DNA of 64,000 nucleotides from Culex pipiens pallens (GCF_016801865.2 NC_068937.1:8202207-8266206); one strand, 5' to 3'. Numbered from the stretch's first letter, positions 46,981-58,409 are shown. Translations and numbers: made by a program. The notes: a model not told the origin generated them from the sequence alone.

Positions 46981-47199
46981 AAAGTTTTTTGAAAATGTTA
47001 TGATTTTAACCATTTTTGACCAGTTTTTCGAATTTTTAACCCCAAAAACTCAATCGTCTGCTTTTGAAAGTATTTTTTTCGGAAGTTCAGCTAATTTTGC
47101 ATAAGAATGACCCCTTGGACGATTGTTGTGACTCGTGCATTGAGAGAATCAGAATATTTTTTTCAAAAAAAAAATATTTTTGTCATGAGTGAGTGTATC

Positions 47200-47482
47200 C
47201 GTTTTTTTTTATTTTCAGAAAAATTTCCACAAACCATTTGATACCCATAAGAAAAAACCATAATTTGGAGTATTTTGTCGGGAAAAATAGCATTTTTAAA
47301 ATACAGGAAAAATTCGTATTTTTATGAATAAATATAATATTTTTTTAATGTTTGGATGATTTTTCATAGGATTATAGCCAATGTCTCACATATAGCCAAA
47401 ATCCCATAAGCTCTGTGCCTCAGTTATGCACGCCTCGGTTTTGCATCCCCCATATGCGGTGCTAAACCGAGGCATGACTGTA
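47200..47482 (-). repeat. End of the cagtcatgcctcggtttagc element
   Basis: gctaaaccgaggcatgactg at the right edge is the inverse of the text at 15635-15655. The preceding tataggattttggctata-like phrases match 16100-16160 in reverse. The element is therefore shared between the two repeat fields. Confidence 0.65.
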
Positions 47483-47893
47483 ATCGTTATGCTCTACCCT
47501 TTCAACAGAATGGGAAATGATAATATTCTCGGACCAAACCAAAATTTTCATAATTTACTCTTTGAGGGAGCATACCTTTTTTCAGAGGATTTCGTTTAGT
47601 ATAATTGTTTACATTTGATCATATCAATTAGATTTATCCAAATGGTTTTAAAAACAGTGGAAAATCATGTTCCGTGATCGTGAATTATTGTTCATAAACT
47701 TTTACGATTTAAAAAAAAATACTCAAAATAAATAGATTACAAGTTGTTTGATCTCAAGATATTTAGAATTGTACCAAAACTAAATAAAAAATAAAATAAA
47801 TTCATCTCAAAATTATCAATCACAAAAAAATTATAGAATTAATTGAATTTGTTGATCTGCAACTTGAACCACTAAATTTAAAATTCTTCTAAG
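47483..47893. other. Spacer DNA
   Basis: AT-rich, nothing recognised. Confidence 0.4.
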
Positions 47894-48238
47894 TTATTCC
47901 ACTTTCACGACCAATTTCTTCCATCTGATTTTCACAGGTGTTCTTCCGTTCCTCACTATCAAAACCAATAGAAAAACTCCTCCCAAATCACCCAAAACAA
48001 ACTGACCACTTCGAGGGGACCGACTCATCCCAGCTACCGAACGCGACCCCGAGCCGTCGACGCCGTCATCTTCACGCGTAAATTGTCCGACGCAGACTAA
48101 GCCGTTCTCTGCGGCTGTCCGATCCAGATCCCGCGACGACGACGTCGACAAATGGACACACACAGTGCTGGTGCAAAACACACCAACTAACAAAAACAAA
48201 CTTAGAACATTCCGAGTCAAGAGCAGTGGCGATGCCAC
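47894..48238 (-). CDS. Possible 5' exon with signal-peptide-like start (unresolved)
   Basis: A GC-rich island in AT-rich DNA. The minus-strand frame begins MASPLLLTRNVLSLFLLVGV and continues FCTSTVCVHL, which looks like a signal peptide or membrane anchor, followed by a Ser/Asp-rich stretch. No strong splice donor was found in frame, and the last third is low-complexity. It may instead be a non-coding first exon or promoter island. It lies upstream of the RhoGAP exons on the same strand, so an alternative 5' exon of that gene is possible. Confidence 0.25.
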   Translation of the reverse strand: MASPLLLTRNVLSLFLLVGVFCTSTVCVHLSTSSSRDLDRTAAENGLVCVGQFTREDDGVDGSGSRSVAGMSRSPRSGQFVLGDLGGVFLLVLIVRNGRTPVKIRWKKLVVKVE

Positions 48239-49265
48239 TTGTCTGCCCGCCAGCTCAACTCATGCCGCAACAGCAGCGCCAATCAAGAGAGAATTTAATG
48301 AAATTTTACTTTTTTCAATTTGGTTCCGCGGAAGACGACTTTATTAGGGTGCTTGAAATTTTGAAAGGGTAATTTTTTGAAAAATAAAATTTGGTAAATA
48401 TCGCAGTTCATTTTCAAATATGAAATGTTTTTAATTTTTGCAATTTTATAAACCTTAAAAAATATTAGTCCAAAAGTGTTGCCCAAACTGGACCACACAC
48501 CCATCACTTTGCAGATCAGACTTGTTGCATTAGGCTGAACCCCGCACAGACTTCGTTACGGCGGAAGAAAGAGAGGAAGGTTCACCGAGGGGTCACGCTG
48601 CTACTGAGAAGACGCTGAGTAATTGGGGGGAAAAGACTACGCTCGCGATGTTCGCGACTAATTCCTCTCTACAAGCCATTAGGGGCGTCGATGGGCGGTG
48701 GTTTTTTTGGTTGGCTAATTTAGTTGGGTAGGGATGTCAAATTTAATGAGTAGATCAGATCTTTGTTTGTTTTGCAGTTTACAATTATTAGAGATTATTT
48801 TATTATCAGATTTTTATGTTATATTTAAGCACAATTGAAAGAATCTGGACATTAAATGAGAATTTTGTTCAACCTTGGAGCTAAAATATTTTCTTAAAGC
48901 CCATCTAAATCTTGCTATCGCAAATTTTTATATTTTTTAGGCGAGTGTGCCCTTGGTAATATTGATAAAAAATATCAACAGAAATTCCACAAAGAAAACA
49001 ATAGAAAGCTACTGAGCAAACAACCAAAATGTGGCATTCCATTTTAGTCAATTTTGAACGATACAATGTAACAATCCTTAGAGATAGTGGCCATCCATAG
49101 ACCTTGAAGGTTTTTTTTCGTAAAAGTTTTTTTCAATACTGAGAATTGAATGATTGAAAATCAACTAAACTGGTCTCAAATGCATTTTATTTTTTTATTT
49201 TTTTGATCATATGTTGAAACCGTGGCTAGTAATTTCAATTTTTTAAGTTATTTATTTTTTGCATT
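48239..49265. other. Spacer DNA
   Basis: A GC-richer patch at 48520-48700, otherwise AT-rich. No gene recognised. Confidence 0.4.
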
Positions 49266-49649
49266 TACAGTCCTGACTCGATTATCTGAAGTTTCGATTA
49301 TCCGAAGGTTTGTATGGGACTTCGGATAATCGAATCACGAACATAAAAAAAGTTTTTTCATATTTTTTTTTATTTTCTCACTTTTAATATAAAACTCGAG
49401 TTCTGCAACCCCAGTATAGTCAAATTTGAATCGTTGAATGCCTATTAAATTAGAAAATGTATTTTATCAATATTTTATTACCGCCATTTTAGTCGCCATC
49501 TTGAATTTAAACATTTTAAATGACTTTAGAGTAGTTTAGGGGTCGTACTTAACCCCTTCCCGCCCAGAGCGAAATCGAGATTTTTTACGTTTTTCACCAT
49601 TACTCGTAACTGGATCGACCAAATTGGATAAAATTTGAATGGTTATAAG

Positions 49650-51463
49650 TAGGGTTAGTGAAATTTCACGATTTCGCGGACAACGTGAAATCCGCGAAAT
49701 TTGGCTTATTCAGCGAAATCCCGTGAAATTTTATGTTTGTGTGAAAATGTAACTATTTTTCTCAAACTAGTTTATCAAACTCAAAAAGGAATAAAAATAA
49801 TTTTATGAACTATTGTAGAATTAAGCGAGTGAATACCCTGGTTTAATTACTTACTATAGGGTTAGTGATTTTTGACGATTTGGAGGAAATTCGTAAAATT
49901 TATCAATTTTCTCAAATTTTTTTTTTTATAACTTCTTTTAATAAATATTTTTCCAAAAAGAATATTTAATTACATTTTATTAGATTTCAATTAAAAAGCT
50001 TAAATATACAGCAATTCCCCACGAAAACAGCATGATTCGAAAAAAAGTTCTCCGATCGGTCTTAAATTTTTTCTGGGGGATCCTTGGCCGAAATAATTAG
50101 ACCCGTATTTTTTGCCATTAGGGTGACCTACGCCGTGTTAGGGTGATTCGAAAAATGGCAATTTTCGTCGATTTTCGCAAAAACCAGTATCTCAGAGTAT
50201 CGAAAATTTTTGATATGTTATGTGAAATTTTCCGAGGAATCCGATAAAAATATTTTCAGACATAGGCTCTTTGGTCCCGAGACCTTCAAAACAGCATTTT
50301 AAGTTTTCATACGACCTTTTCAAATGTTAAGCTAGATTTTTGAAACTTCTTACTATTTTTCCCAAATAGCCAAACTAATCATCTTTCTTTTGCGTCTAGG
50401 ACAGCTAAAATCGGATAAAATGGCGCGGAGATATGATTTTTTTTTAAAGTTGTTTTTGCAAAAATCGACGAAAATTGCCATTTTTCGAACCACCCTAACA
50501 CGGCGTAGGTCACTCTAATGGCCAAACAAAAAAATACGGGTCTAATTATTTCGGACAAGGATCCCCCAGAAAAACCTTTTTTCGAATCATGCTGTTTTCG
50601 TGGGGAATTGCTGAATATATGTATGTCAAGTTGATATGAACCATTTGAAGAAATGTTCAGATTTTAGATTTTTTTAGAAACTAACTAAATTTAGTATTTT
50701 TTTCATTCGATGTATTAAAAATTTTACTGCTATTTTATTTGAAAGGTATAGTTTTGAAAGAAGTTAAAAGAATCAAGCTATGTTTCATTCAAAAAAAAAG
50801 AAGAGTATTTTTTTATCTTTGGAATCACATTTTAAAAACATATATTTTTTTTTCTTTGGCCTGTTTAATTTTAACGATATTTGTTTATTTGGGTGGATGA
50901 TTCCCGTGAAAGTTAAAAAATACTACTTTTTTGTTTTCTTTTCTCATTTAGAATAAACATTTCGATTTTGTTAAAAATTAAATTATTTTTGTAAATTGAT
51001 TTTAAATTTAGTTTTTGAAAAGTGAGCTAAAACCCTTAAAAATATGTTTAATGGGCAAAATGTCGCAGAAAATTCAATTTATTTAACTCATTTTGACTAG
51101 ACAAGATTGTTAAATCTTGCTTTGATATGAAATTCAATAAAATGTAAAATGATAACGAACATTTTAGCTTTATTAGTTGGATATTAAAAGACCAATTCAG
51201 TAAATGAGAATAGGCAGGCAGGATTTATTTTTGAAAATTAGGAGTTTTTTGTGTCGCATTCAAATTTAGTGAAGATTTTTTTAGTTTATTGAAGAATAAC
51301 ATATAATGAAGCATAAAAAGTAGTTTCTATAATTTAAAAATAGGATTTTTAGAGTTATTCTAGCATTTTTCAAGTTCCACGAAATTTGCGTGAAATTTAA
51401 TGCTTTGAAATTGAGGTCCCCGTAAAATTTGCAGTTTTTGAGCGTGAAAAATCACTAAGCCTA
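49650..51463. mobile_element. hAT-type element with 8-bp TSD, third layer
   Basis: Ends TAGGGTTAGTGAAATTTCACG-like (first 20: tagggttagtgaaatttcac) and, reversed, TAGGCTTAGTGATTTTTCAC. The exact 8-bp repeat GTTATAAG is at 49642-49649 and 51464-51471. It is 1.8 kb including a nested foldback. No intact transposase frame, so it is non-autonomous or decayed. A related end (cgcgaaaaatcactagtcc) is at about 54475-54495. Confidence 0.85.
50009..50613. mobile_element. 605-bp foldback element, innermost layer
   Basis: It starts CAGCAATTCCCCACGAAAAC and ends with the inverse. The arms of about 150-170 bp are near-perfect and include the inverted phrase ctaacacggcgtaggt. AATATA on both sides is a possible 6-bp target duplication. 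Confidence 0.85.
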
Positions 51464-51693
51464 GTTATAAGCCAACAATCTACTAACTAACGCAGGTTGA
51501 ACAAGGTTGAATAAATGCATGGTTGCAGAGAAATTTATTTTTTAAGACAAAAGTTAGTGGTGCTCTGGAGTAACCATGGGCGTTAAAGGGTTAAAGCTCA
51601 ACAATCAAAAATAAAACAAAACAATACAAATCGTGATTCGTCGTCTATACTTTTTTTTTACCATTACCCGAGTTAGTCTTTTAACTTTCCTCA

Positions 51694-51978
51694 CTAATTA
51701 AGTTTAGAACGTATTGTATCTAATGTATGTGAAATGAAGTTATTAGTTTCTTTATAATTAATAATTATCCAAAAACACCACTCAGAATGCGTCCAAGCCA
51801 TTGCAAGAGAGCCGATTTTCAGCAGTAGAGCGGTCCGTTCATACAAACGAACCAGATCTCCACCAAGTTTCACGCTCCAGGCTAGACACTCCTTCTCATC
51901 ATCGTGGGTGGGAAATCTTTTCCTTTCGGAAAAAACTTGTGGTGAAAACTTGCCTACAGAAATGATCCTGTGAAGCAC
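51694..51978 (-). CDS. Unrecognised 94-codon frame
   Basis: The first two thirds (HDDEKECLAWSVKLGGDLVRL to LLLKIGSLAM) come from GC-richer DNA and look like real protein, while the tail is AT-rich. It may be a terminal exon or an old pseudogene fragment. No domain recognised, no neighbouring exon found. Confidence 0.25.
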   Translation of the reverse strand: MLHRIISVGKFSPQVFSERKRFPTHDDEKECLAWSVKLGGDLVRLYERTALLLKIGSLAMAWTHSEWCFWIIINYKETNNFISHTLDTIRSKLN

Positions 51979-52873
51979 AGTCTTTATACTTGAAGAATGG
52001 TTTGGTTAAACTCAATTTTTGAATAATTTTTCAACTTCAGAATAATTTAAAATGTTCGTATGATAGTGAAATTTGCTCTTGAATAATCCTTGAGATTATT
52101 TTTCAAGAGTTCACTATCTTAAATTTTGGTGTTGATAGCAGGGATGCCACAAAGTTTTTTTTAAATGTCTGTAAAAAAAATGTCTTTATACGTCTGTGCA
52201 ATTGTCGAAAATTCAAATATATCATTTCTCGGGTTTGTTTTCAAAAGGTCGTAAGCGCCAGTTGCTCAAAATTAATTTTTTGGCACGGTTGCACTCTTCT
52301 AACACACTACTAACGATCCACCCGAGCAGATTTTCAAAAAAAAATAATTTAAGCAAAAATATCGCCCACATATAAAACGTCGAATGTGCTTTTCATATGG
52401 AGAAGTCACATACGTCCTTGGTGATGCAAGGTCGTAAGTACTGGTAATTTCAAAAATGTACATACGCTCATAGGAAAAGGACGTAAGTTCAATAATAATT
52501 GCTTAATTATTGTGGGCCCATGACTTTTTACGAAAAAAGATGAATATTTGTTATCTCGTTAAATACATTGCGCTGATTATATGACCTAAAGGATGCGCGA
52601 AGAATATTTTCCAATTTGCCAGCCAGCAAAACGAAGTTTCAGTCGTTTATTCCGGCAGAGACGGCTAGCTTCCCCCAAAATCATCATTTTTTGTGGCAGC
52701 CGGAATCAACACAAAATCAAGATGCAGAATCTGTTCAGGAACGAGCGATAATGACCGCATCCATCTTATCACGCATAAACGCCCTCTGAAAACTCCAGTA
52801 ACCCCGAGCTCTTCAAGGTCCTATGGACCACTGAAGGAAAGATAAACAAATCAGTGGTAATTCGTCATTTTGT
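51979..52873. other. Spacer with aaaggtcgtaag words
   Basis: The phrase ggtcgtaag or ggacgtaag occurs at about 52248, 52430 and 52486 and again loosely at 53347-53390, suggesting an old element into which the SINE inserted. A GC-richer stretch at 52620-52830 is unassigned. Confidence 0.4.
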
Positions 52874-53090
52874 GGGTCTCGTGGCGCAGGGGTAGCGGCT
52901 TCGGCTGCCGATCCCGATGATGCTATGAGACGCGGGTTCGATTCCCGCCTTATCCACTGAGCTTCTATCGGATGGTGAAGTAAAACGTCGGTCCCGGTTT
53001 CTCCTGTCTCGTCAGAGGCGCTGGAGCAGAAATCCCACGTTAGAGGAAGGCCATGCCCCGGGGGGCGTAGTGCCAATAGTTTCGTTTTTT
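52874..53090 (+). mobile_element. tRNA-derived SINE with 13-bp TSD
   Basis: 217 bp. The tRNA-like head has A box TGGCGCAGGGG (52882-52892) and B box GGTTCGATTCC (52935-52945) at normal tRNA spacing, so it carries an internal RNA polymerase III promoter. A tRNA-unrelated body follows and a T-rich end (cgttttttt) closes it. The exact 13-bp repeat ttcgtcattttgt flanks it at 52861-52873 and 53091-53103. It is not a functional tRNA gene, because the acceptor stem does not pair. Culex has a described tRNA-related SINE of similar size (Twin), but I cannot confirm its second tRNA unit here. Confidence 0.9.
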
Positions 53091-53103
53091 TTCGTCATTT
53101 TGT

Positions 53104-54281
53104 TCGTGCTCTCAGCTGGCGTATGAGCCAACGCGAGAGAGAGAGAATAAAATCTGTCAGTTGGACTTTTCTCCTCTGCGATGTTTTCTCTCAAACTCCT
53201 CCAAAAACACAAAACATCGACTGCTCTCTTTGCGGGGGGTGTTGAAACGATGTTCAAAATTAGAATGTTTGATTTAAATGTGTTTTAATCACAAAATAAA
53301 TAAATTTTGCCAATGGTCGTATTGTCATTCTTACTCAAAAAAAGTCCCAAGTACAGGGACGTATGAAACAATTTGCTCATGTAAAAGGTCGAATCAACCT
53401 GGTGTGATAAAACAAGGCTAAAACACACATAAATAGCTAATTTTTTTTTATACACTTGATATGGCTACCATATCTTATAGTCAAAGCAATGATTTTGACC
53501 AAAAATATGCCTTTGAAACCCTCTTACATATTAATAAGAATTAAAATAATGGTCAAAAACTTGTTCATCGTTTTTCTCCACTTGAGGGGTTTGGCTTTTA
53601 GGACGTTTTGAAAACTAACCCGAGATTTCCAGTTGTGTTTTCAAACATTTGAAGAATAACGAAATATGTTTCGGTTGATATTTTGAACTCAATTTCCTGA
53701 AATTTTGCAATTTTTTTAATAGATTCAACAATTCTAATTTTTCGAAAATCTTCAAAATTTGATTAGCTAAATTAAATTTAAAATTACGTACATTCTTCAA
53801 AATCAAAACTGATCGATAATTTCAACAAAAGCAGAATTAGTCAAATAAAAGATATTAAAGGAAATGGGAAATTTAAGTATTTCAAAAAAAAGTTTAGCCG
53901 AAATTTCATTTAAAATAATTTTGTTTGACATCTGTCCACAAAACTAAAAAATGTTGCGAATTACTTAACAAAAATCTAACAACACTTTAAACTTTATTTA
54001 TAAACAGAATTGTTTTCAGACTTACTTTGAAATTAACTCATTTTTATTTAAATAAATTTTACAGAGATTCAAATCTAAATAGCTGCTCTACGTTTCATTG
54101 CAGTTTTGTATATTGTTCTGTCACATTCTTTGCGAAATGTTTAAAAAAAATGTTCGTGCTTTGATCATCAAATTGCATTAATCAAGGCATGTTACAATCA
54201 AAGCTTATTTTACTAGAACTTTTCGTAAAACATTGTAATGAACATTATTTTCGAAAATGTTCGAATACGTTTAGGGACAAA
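53104..54281. other. Spacer DNA
   Basis: A GC-richer piece at 53104-53240 (agagagaga stretch), then AT-rich. No gene recognised. Confidence 0.4.
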
Positions 54282-54355
54282 TTCTAGAGTTTTTTTTTTT
54301 TTTTTTTTTTTTATTAGGTCCTATAAACATATGAAGAACAATAGTTTATTGGTCC
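54282..54355 (-). mobile_element. Short LINE 3' end (T-run then ttattaggtcc)
   Basis: A run of about 22 T followed by attaggtcc reads on the minus strand as ggacctaat plus poly(A), resembling the 3' end of the inserts at 5674 and 13327. No clear target duplication found. Confidence 0.5.
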
Positions 54356-55111
54356 TTTTTTAAAAAAAAACTCAGGAATTGTTAATAAATAATAAGAATT
54401 TCACAGTGCTTCGCGGTATTTACCAAATTTCACTGTTAAGGGTAAATTTCACGAATAACGTGGCTTCCGCGAAATCGCGAAAAATCACTAGTCCTACTAA
54501 TAATATTTAGCCTGTTTGGGCTTGTTAAAAATATATGTTGTAATTTTGTGAAATTACGAAACACAATAAATCAAATGTTTTTCATTGTCAACCAAAAATC
54601 GTCAATACTTTCTTCGAAATTTTGAAAACCAATTACTGCAAAACAACTGAACTTATGTTATTCATTTGAAAACTGTTTTAATTTAAGTGTTGAAACCATG
54701 GCTTATAATTAAAAAAATTTCATCCTAAAAAAACCCTTCTACTTTTGTCAGAGTTGAGCTAAGGGACAAAAACTTAGAAAAATATATTTGCAACAGCCTA
54801 ACAAATTTTTACGAAAAACTTAAAAAAATGACGAATTCCAAATGAGTCGACTGTGGTGTTTTTAAAAAGATTTTTTTCGAAGAAATTTTTAGTGAAATGA
54901 TTTTGCCTTCCAGATATTTGTCAACTTCCAAAAACATTATCAAAAAGTATTACTTTTCGAAAAAAGTGCTAAAAAGTTGAAGTTTTTAGCACTTCACTAG
55001 ATGCTGAACAGAAAATTTTCAGTACTGTTATTTTGTTGATGAAGTTTCACAGCGAAATTGCAAAAAGAGATTTTGGACAATTCGTTTCGATCACCCCTAC
55101 ACTCTACTCAC
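54356..55111. repeat. Fragments of hAT-like and gaaaagt repeats
   Basis: An end resembling the hAT element at 49650 (about 54430-54500) and a copy of the gaaaagttgaagtttt repeat (about 54930-55065). No gene. Confidence 0.45.
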
Positions 55112-55258
55112 AGTTCTCAACATCCACAGCCAGTACGCGAATCGGCCCCTCGGTCGACGTCGCGGTTGCACTGAAGAGCTGCTATAAACCATTTCCTATA
55201 CCGACGCTATGCCGACGCTGCCTGCAGCTGATAACTCCGTTTAAGCTACTGGACGACT
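55112..55258 (-). other. Candidate 5' exon with initiator and splice donor
   Basis: A GC-rich block. On the minus strand it starts at an arthropod-type initiator (TTCTCAGTCG) and ends at a consensus donor AACT/GTGAGTAGAG (55102-55111). Within it, GAAATGG could start MVYSSSSVQPRRRPRGRFAY and run to WLWMLRT, ending in phase 0. This is compatible with exon 1 of the RhoGAP gene, 23 kb downstream. The connection is inference only. Confidence 0.35.
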
Positions 55259-55879
55259 GAGAACACCAACGACATGGGTTAATTAAGATCGGGAAAGTGT
55301 GTTCTCGGTGATGCAATGAATTCCCCGTTTCGTGTAGGATTTTTTTTTGCTTTATTTCCAGCTGATGACTTGGACACATTAGCTCAGTTATCGAAAGGTT
55401 AGCAGCTTGATTTATGCTGTTTGTCATGATTCATGAAGCGGTCCGGATACGACACTAAATGCTTCAAGCTTGCTCGTTGAACTTGAGGTTTAGGATAATG
55501 TAATAGTTTGTAGCGATAAAGTTACACTTGAGTTTAGTTGAGTCGAGAGTTGTGTGGGAAAATGTTAAAATTCAGATAATTTAAAGTAAAATTGGTTTAA
55601 TAAAAACATTTGAAATTTAAAGCTTTATCACCAAGTTTACGGTGCCTTGCCTACCTCCGTTGGCTATTCTTGGGGCATGACTCAGTTGACGCAGCCGTTA
55701 TCTTGCTCCACTCAATTGTTGATGGAGGCCCAGACCAGACTTGCCATCAAGATTCAATCCTCGATTGATGTATTTGTGAGAGTGATAAGGATTTTATAAC
55801 CAGGCAATTTACTTGTTCAAAACCATATTCTAAAGCTGAATTTATTGATTTTTGACAACACTACTGCAAATTTATAACT
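55259..55879. other. Spacer DNA
   Basis: A GC-richer patch at 55640-55790 without an identified exon. Nothing else recognised. Confidence 0.35.
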
Positions 55880-55882
55880 CAC

Positions 55883-56026
55883 CTCTAAATCATCTGGTTT
55901 GTGCTTTTTTGCAGGTTCATTATTCATTTTGTCATCCTCTTCTTTCTTTTTCTCCTCAGTCTTCTTCTCAGCTGGCAAACTCTCCTCAACAGCTTTCAAC
56001 TCCATTTCACTACTTTGCTGCTCCAT
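55883..56026 (-). CDS. First coding exon of an unidentified protein (MEQQSSEM...)
   Basis: The ATG at 56024-56026 opens a frame of 48 codons, MEQQSSEMELKAVEESLPAE and on through a Glu/Lys-rich stretch to KKHKPDDLE. It ends at a perfect donor GAG/GTGAGT (55877-55882) in phase 0. The composition is typical of a disordered nuclear or cytosolic N-terminus. Upstream at 56190-56215 are TGACGTG/TGACGTC-like sites and C/A-rich promoter-like DNA. The next exon is not identified; exon 1 at 31602 is phase-compatible, but that is only a one-in-three coincidence. Confidence 0.5.
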
Positions 56027-56400
56027 AATTCATCAAGCGGAATTTTCCAACATACTTAAACCACCAAAAATCTCGTTTAAAAAATACTGCAAAAAATTCG
56101 CGTCAATATCGGCTCATTTTGCGGTGCAAATTCATCTGCGACTGGACCGGAGTTTCGGTAAAACAACACAACATGCTTTTTGATAACAACCACAAGCGGA
56201 CGTCACGTCACACACGCAAACTCTCTAGAAACTAATCAATATCGTTTACGGCCCGGCTTATACACCTACTGGCTGGTGATAATAAAAGGGGAGGGAAAGG
56301 AAAGGCTGCACCGTTTTATCGTGCCTTTTCTTTCTAGTGAAATTGATAACGCTCGAGTGGCGCGAAGATAACGTTTTCGAGTTGTGATAATGTAGGAACT
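56027..56400 (-). promoter_or_regulatory. Probable promoter region of the 56026 gene
   Basis: Upstream of the MEQQSS start, the minus strand reads gtgtgacgtgacgtccgctt at about 56195-56214 with two overlapping TGACGT (CRE-like) words, and GC content is raised. A TATA box was not identified. Confidence 0.35.
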
Positions 56401-56409
56401 TGGACTAGG

Positions 56410-56640
56410 AGGAAAACAAAACACATTCGGGGAAGGTGATCCTGAATTGTTTTGTTTACACTTTGGGGTTTGACAGTTGACAGATTGACAGTGTACTTAC
56501 CCAATTTGGACTCCTCAGGATCACATAACACTAGCACTTCAATACTTTTCACCTCAAATGTTGAACGAATTTTCAGTGGGTTTATTAATACTGACGTCCG
56601 TAATAGAGATGCAAAACTGAAATTATATCACTCAGTAAAA
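56410..56640. repeat. Uninterrupted relative of the sequence flanking the 57714-62411 element
   Basis: It shares ggaaaacaaaacacatt, ttttgtttac, gacagttgacag and tttgacag with 57610-57705. It then shares a loosely similar order (cac tagcac, aagtccgtaatagag) with 62413-62530. The two halves of the second copy are separated by the 4.7-kb unit. Confidence 0.6.
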
Positions 56641-56939
56641 TGAAGCAAATTTTATTGAGCTCAAAACATGCATGCAAGTTGAACTTGAAGTTGTTTACAA
56701 CTCAATCAAAAACTCAACCAAATGATCATGGCCATGCATCAGTATTCCTTGAAAACATTTGCACACTAATCAGCCTCACCCCTCTAACCACACTTCCCTG
56801 CCCTGCAAAACCGGGGCGTCGCGACGCCTCTTAATTTGCATTCAAGTCATGTTCGTGACCGCACTCGCAACACGAACGAGCACGTGCTCGACAAAAACAG
56901 CTTCGGCAAACTTCGTGTTCAGTAGATGAACAAAAACAA

Positions 56940-57420
56940 TCCGAACTCTCAGTCAGTCACTCAGTGAGTGACTCAATCTAACTGGGTTCATTCATGAGTT
57001 TTTGAGAGGTACTTGAGGTGGTAATCAGTTGCAATTTAGCAGTCTTTCGCGCCGGTTCGGTCGTTCAAGTCTTCCTTCTTGGAAAATTTTGGTTGAAGTT
57101 AAAATTTTCAAAAGAAGAAAGTTGTCGTTTGCATGTGTTTTCAAGTTGAAATTCGTCAAAATTAAGACTATAAACAGTCAAGATGACAATCTACGGCAAG
57201 CTGGTCCAGATCATCATCATCTCCTTCTAAGTGAGGTGGATTCTTTCAGTTACCTCTGAAAATTCTTCGTCGATAGAATTCGCCATGCAAGCCAACGATA
57301 GGCACAGCTGAGGAAGTTTAATCGAGCTGCATCAACATTACATTGGAAGGTAATCAACTGAACCGCATCGAATCGATATGAAACCGCAATAGTCGGTTAT
57401 GATCTCTTCCTTGTCGGGTT
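56940..57420 (+). other. Possible transcription start and 5' exon with a 15-codon ORF
   Basis: The start region ctctcagtcagtcactcagt carries several TCAGT initiator-type words and an 8-bp-arm palindrome (gtcactcagtgagtgac). A short ORF with a good context (cagtcaagatg, 57183) encodes MTIYGKLVQIIIISF. A possible donor GGAAG/GTAATC follows at about 57350. No longer frame. The function is unknown, and the short ORF may be chance. Confidence 0.25.
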
Positions 57421-57959
57421 TTTGCTTACCGTGTTTTGATTAGATTGGTTATTACTTCTTGTGGGAACATTAACTAAACACTTGAAGCGGTTATTGATTT
57501 TGAATCGTTGTGGTTAATGAAGTGATAAGTTTAAATATTTTAAAATATTCAGAAGGAGTCTCAGAATTGAACTCGGAATGAAACACAAGAAACCTGAATT
57601 TTGACATTTATGCAGGAAAACAAAACACATTTCTACAACAAACAGGTTTTCGAAACTGTTTTGTTTACTCTACATTTTTTGACAGTTGACAGTTTGACAG
57701 AATACTTATCTTACACGGATAGAAATCCTGTCCGTGTGTTTGGAAACATTTGGCGATAAGATCGAAAACATTGAATGTTTTCGATTTTGAAAACAAAGTT
57801 TTCGATAATGTCTACAATGTCGACGAAATCGGCGATTTTGTTGCCTACATTTCGGCGCCCGCCGTTTTCTGCTTTACAAAATATCGAACACCACGGTAAA
57901 CAGTGATGACGTTTCGGTACTTTGTTTTTTTTTGGCAAACAGATCAAAACAAACTTTTG

Positions 57960-58350
57960 GGCCACTTAGTCGCGTAGCGCCGGGTTTCCGGGCCGTTTTG
58001 CTAATACCGTGGCCAAGTATCTCCAATGTCGTCACGTTTCCGGAGTTTTGATTACGGTGGTCGTTTTTTATTGGCGAATTCGGCAGACGCGACCGGTTCC
58101 TCGTCCAAGCTTTCGTATACGACACAGTCCCGTTGCGGTGATGAAGTGCTTTGTCAGTGTTTTTCTTTGGTCGCAGTTTTGGATGGGTTAGTTTGGTAAG
58201 TTTCAGCCGGAACAGCCCGGATCAGCCAAGTGAGTGTTATAGAGTGAAGCTCATCGGCCACCACCAACAATTCTTACCTTCGGGACAACTTAATAGTCCG
58301 AACCCGAAGGAAAAAAAACCCTGTTCAACCCGAAGGCTGCAAAATGCGTT
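57960..58350 (+). other. GC-rich leader with splice-donor-like sites
   Basis: GC-rich text in the 4.7-kb unit with donors GTTTG/GTAAGT (58193-58201) and CCAA/GTGAGT (58226-58235). It could be the 5' exon of a transcript whose later exons are at 61251-62045, with the satellite in its intron. No sustained coding frame. Confidence 0.3.
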
Positions 58351-58409
58351 AAAGTAAATTTTCGCAGGCTTGGGAAATAGGCATAATTGCAACTTTAATG
58401 TTTTATAGT

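Larger units (their letters stand above)
49553..51590. mobile_element. TTAA-flanked element (CCCCTTCCCGCCCA ends), second layer
   Basis: TTAA at 49549-49552 and 51591-51594. The ends CCCCTTCCCGCCCA and, reversed, CCCTTTAACGCCCA are inverted repeats. A second piggyBac-type family distinct from the CCCTCTA one. The sibling outer element at 9040-9060 shows the unoccupied site. Confidence 0.8.
49268..51640. mobile_element. TA-type MITE (cagtcctgactcgattatc), outer layer of a nest
   Basis: The left end matches the element at 8954-9370 and follows it as far as ggggtcgtacttaa. After a 2-kb insertion it resumes with agctcaacaatcaaaaataa and stops near 51640 without its right terminus. Confidence 0.75.

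Noticed and set aside
47894..48238. Secreted protein gene from the signal-peptide-like start
   Set aside because: Kept only as a low-confidence exon: no in-frame consensus donor and a low-complexity tail.
52874..52960. Functional tRNA gene
   Set aside because: A and B boxes are present but the acceptor stem does not pair, and a 13-bp TSD encloses a 217-bp SINE.
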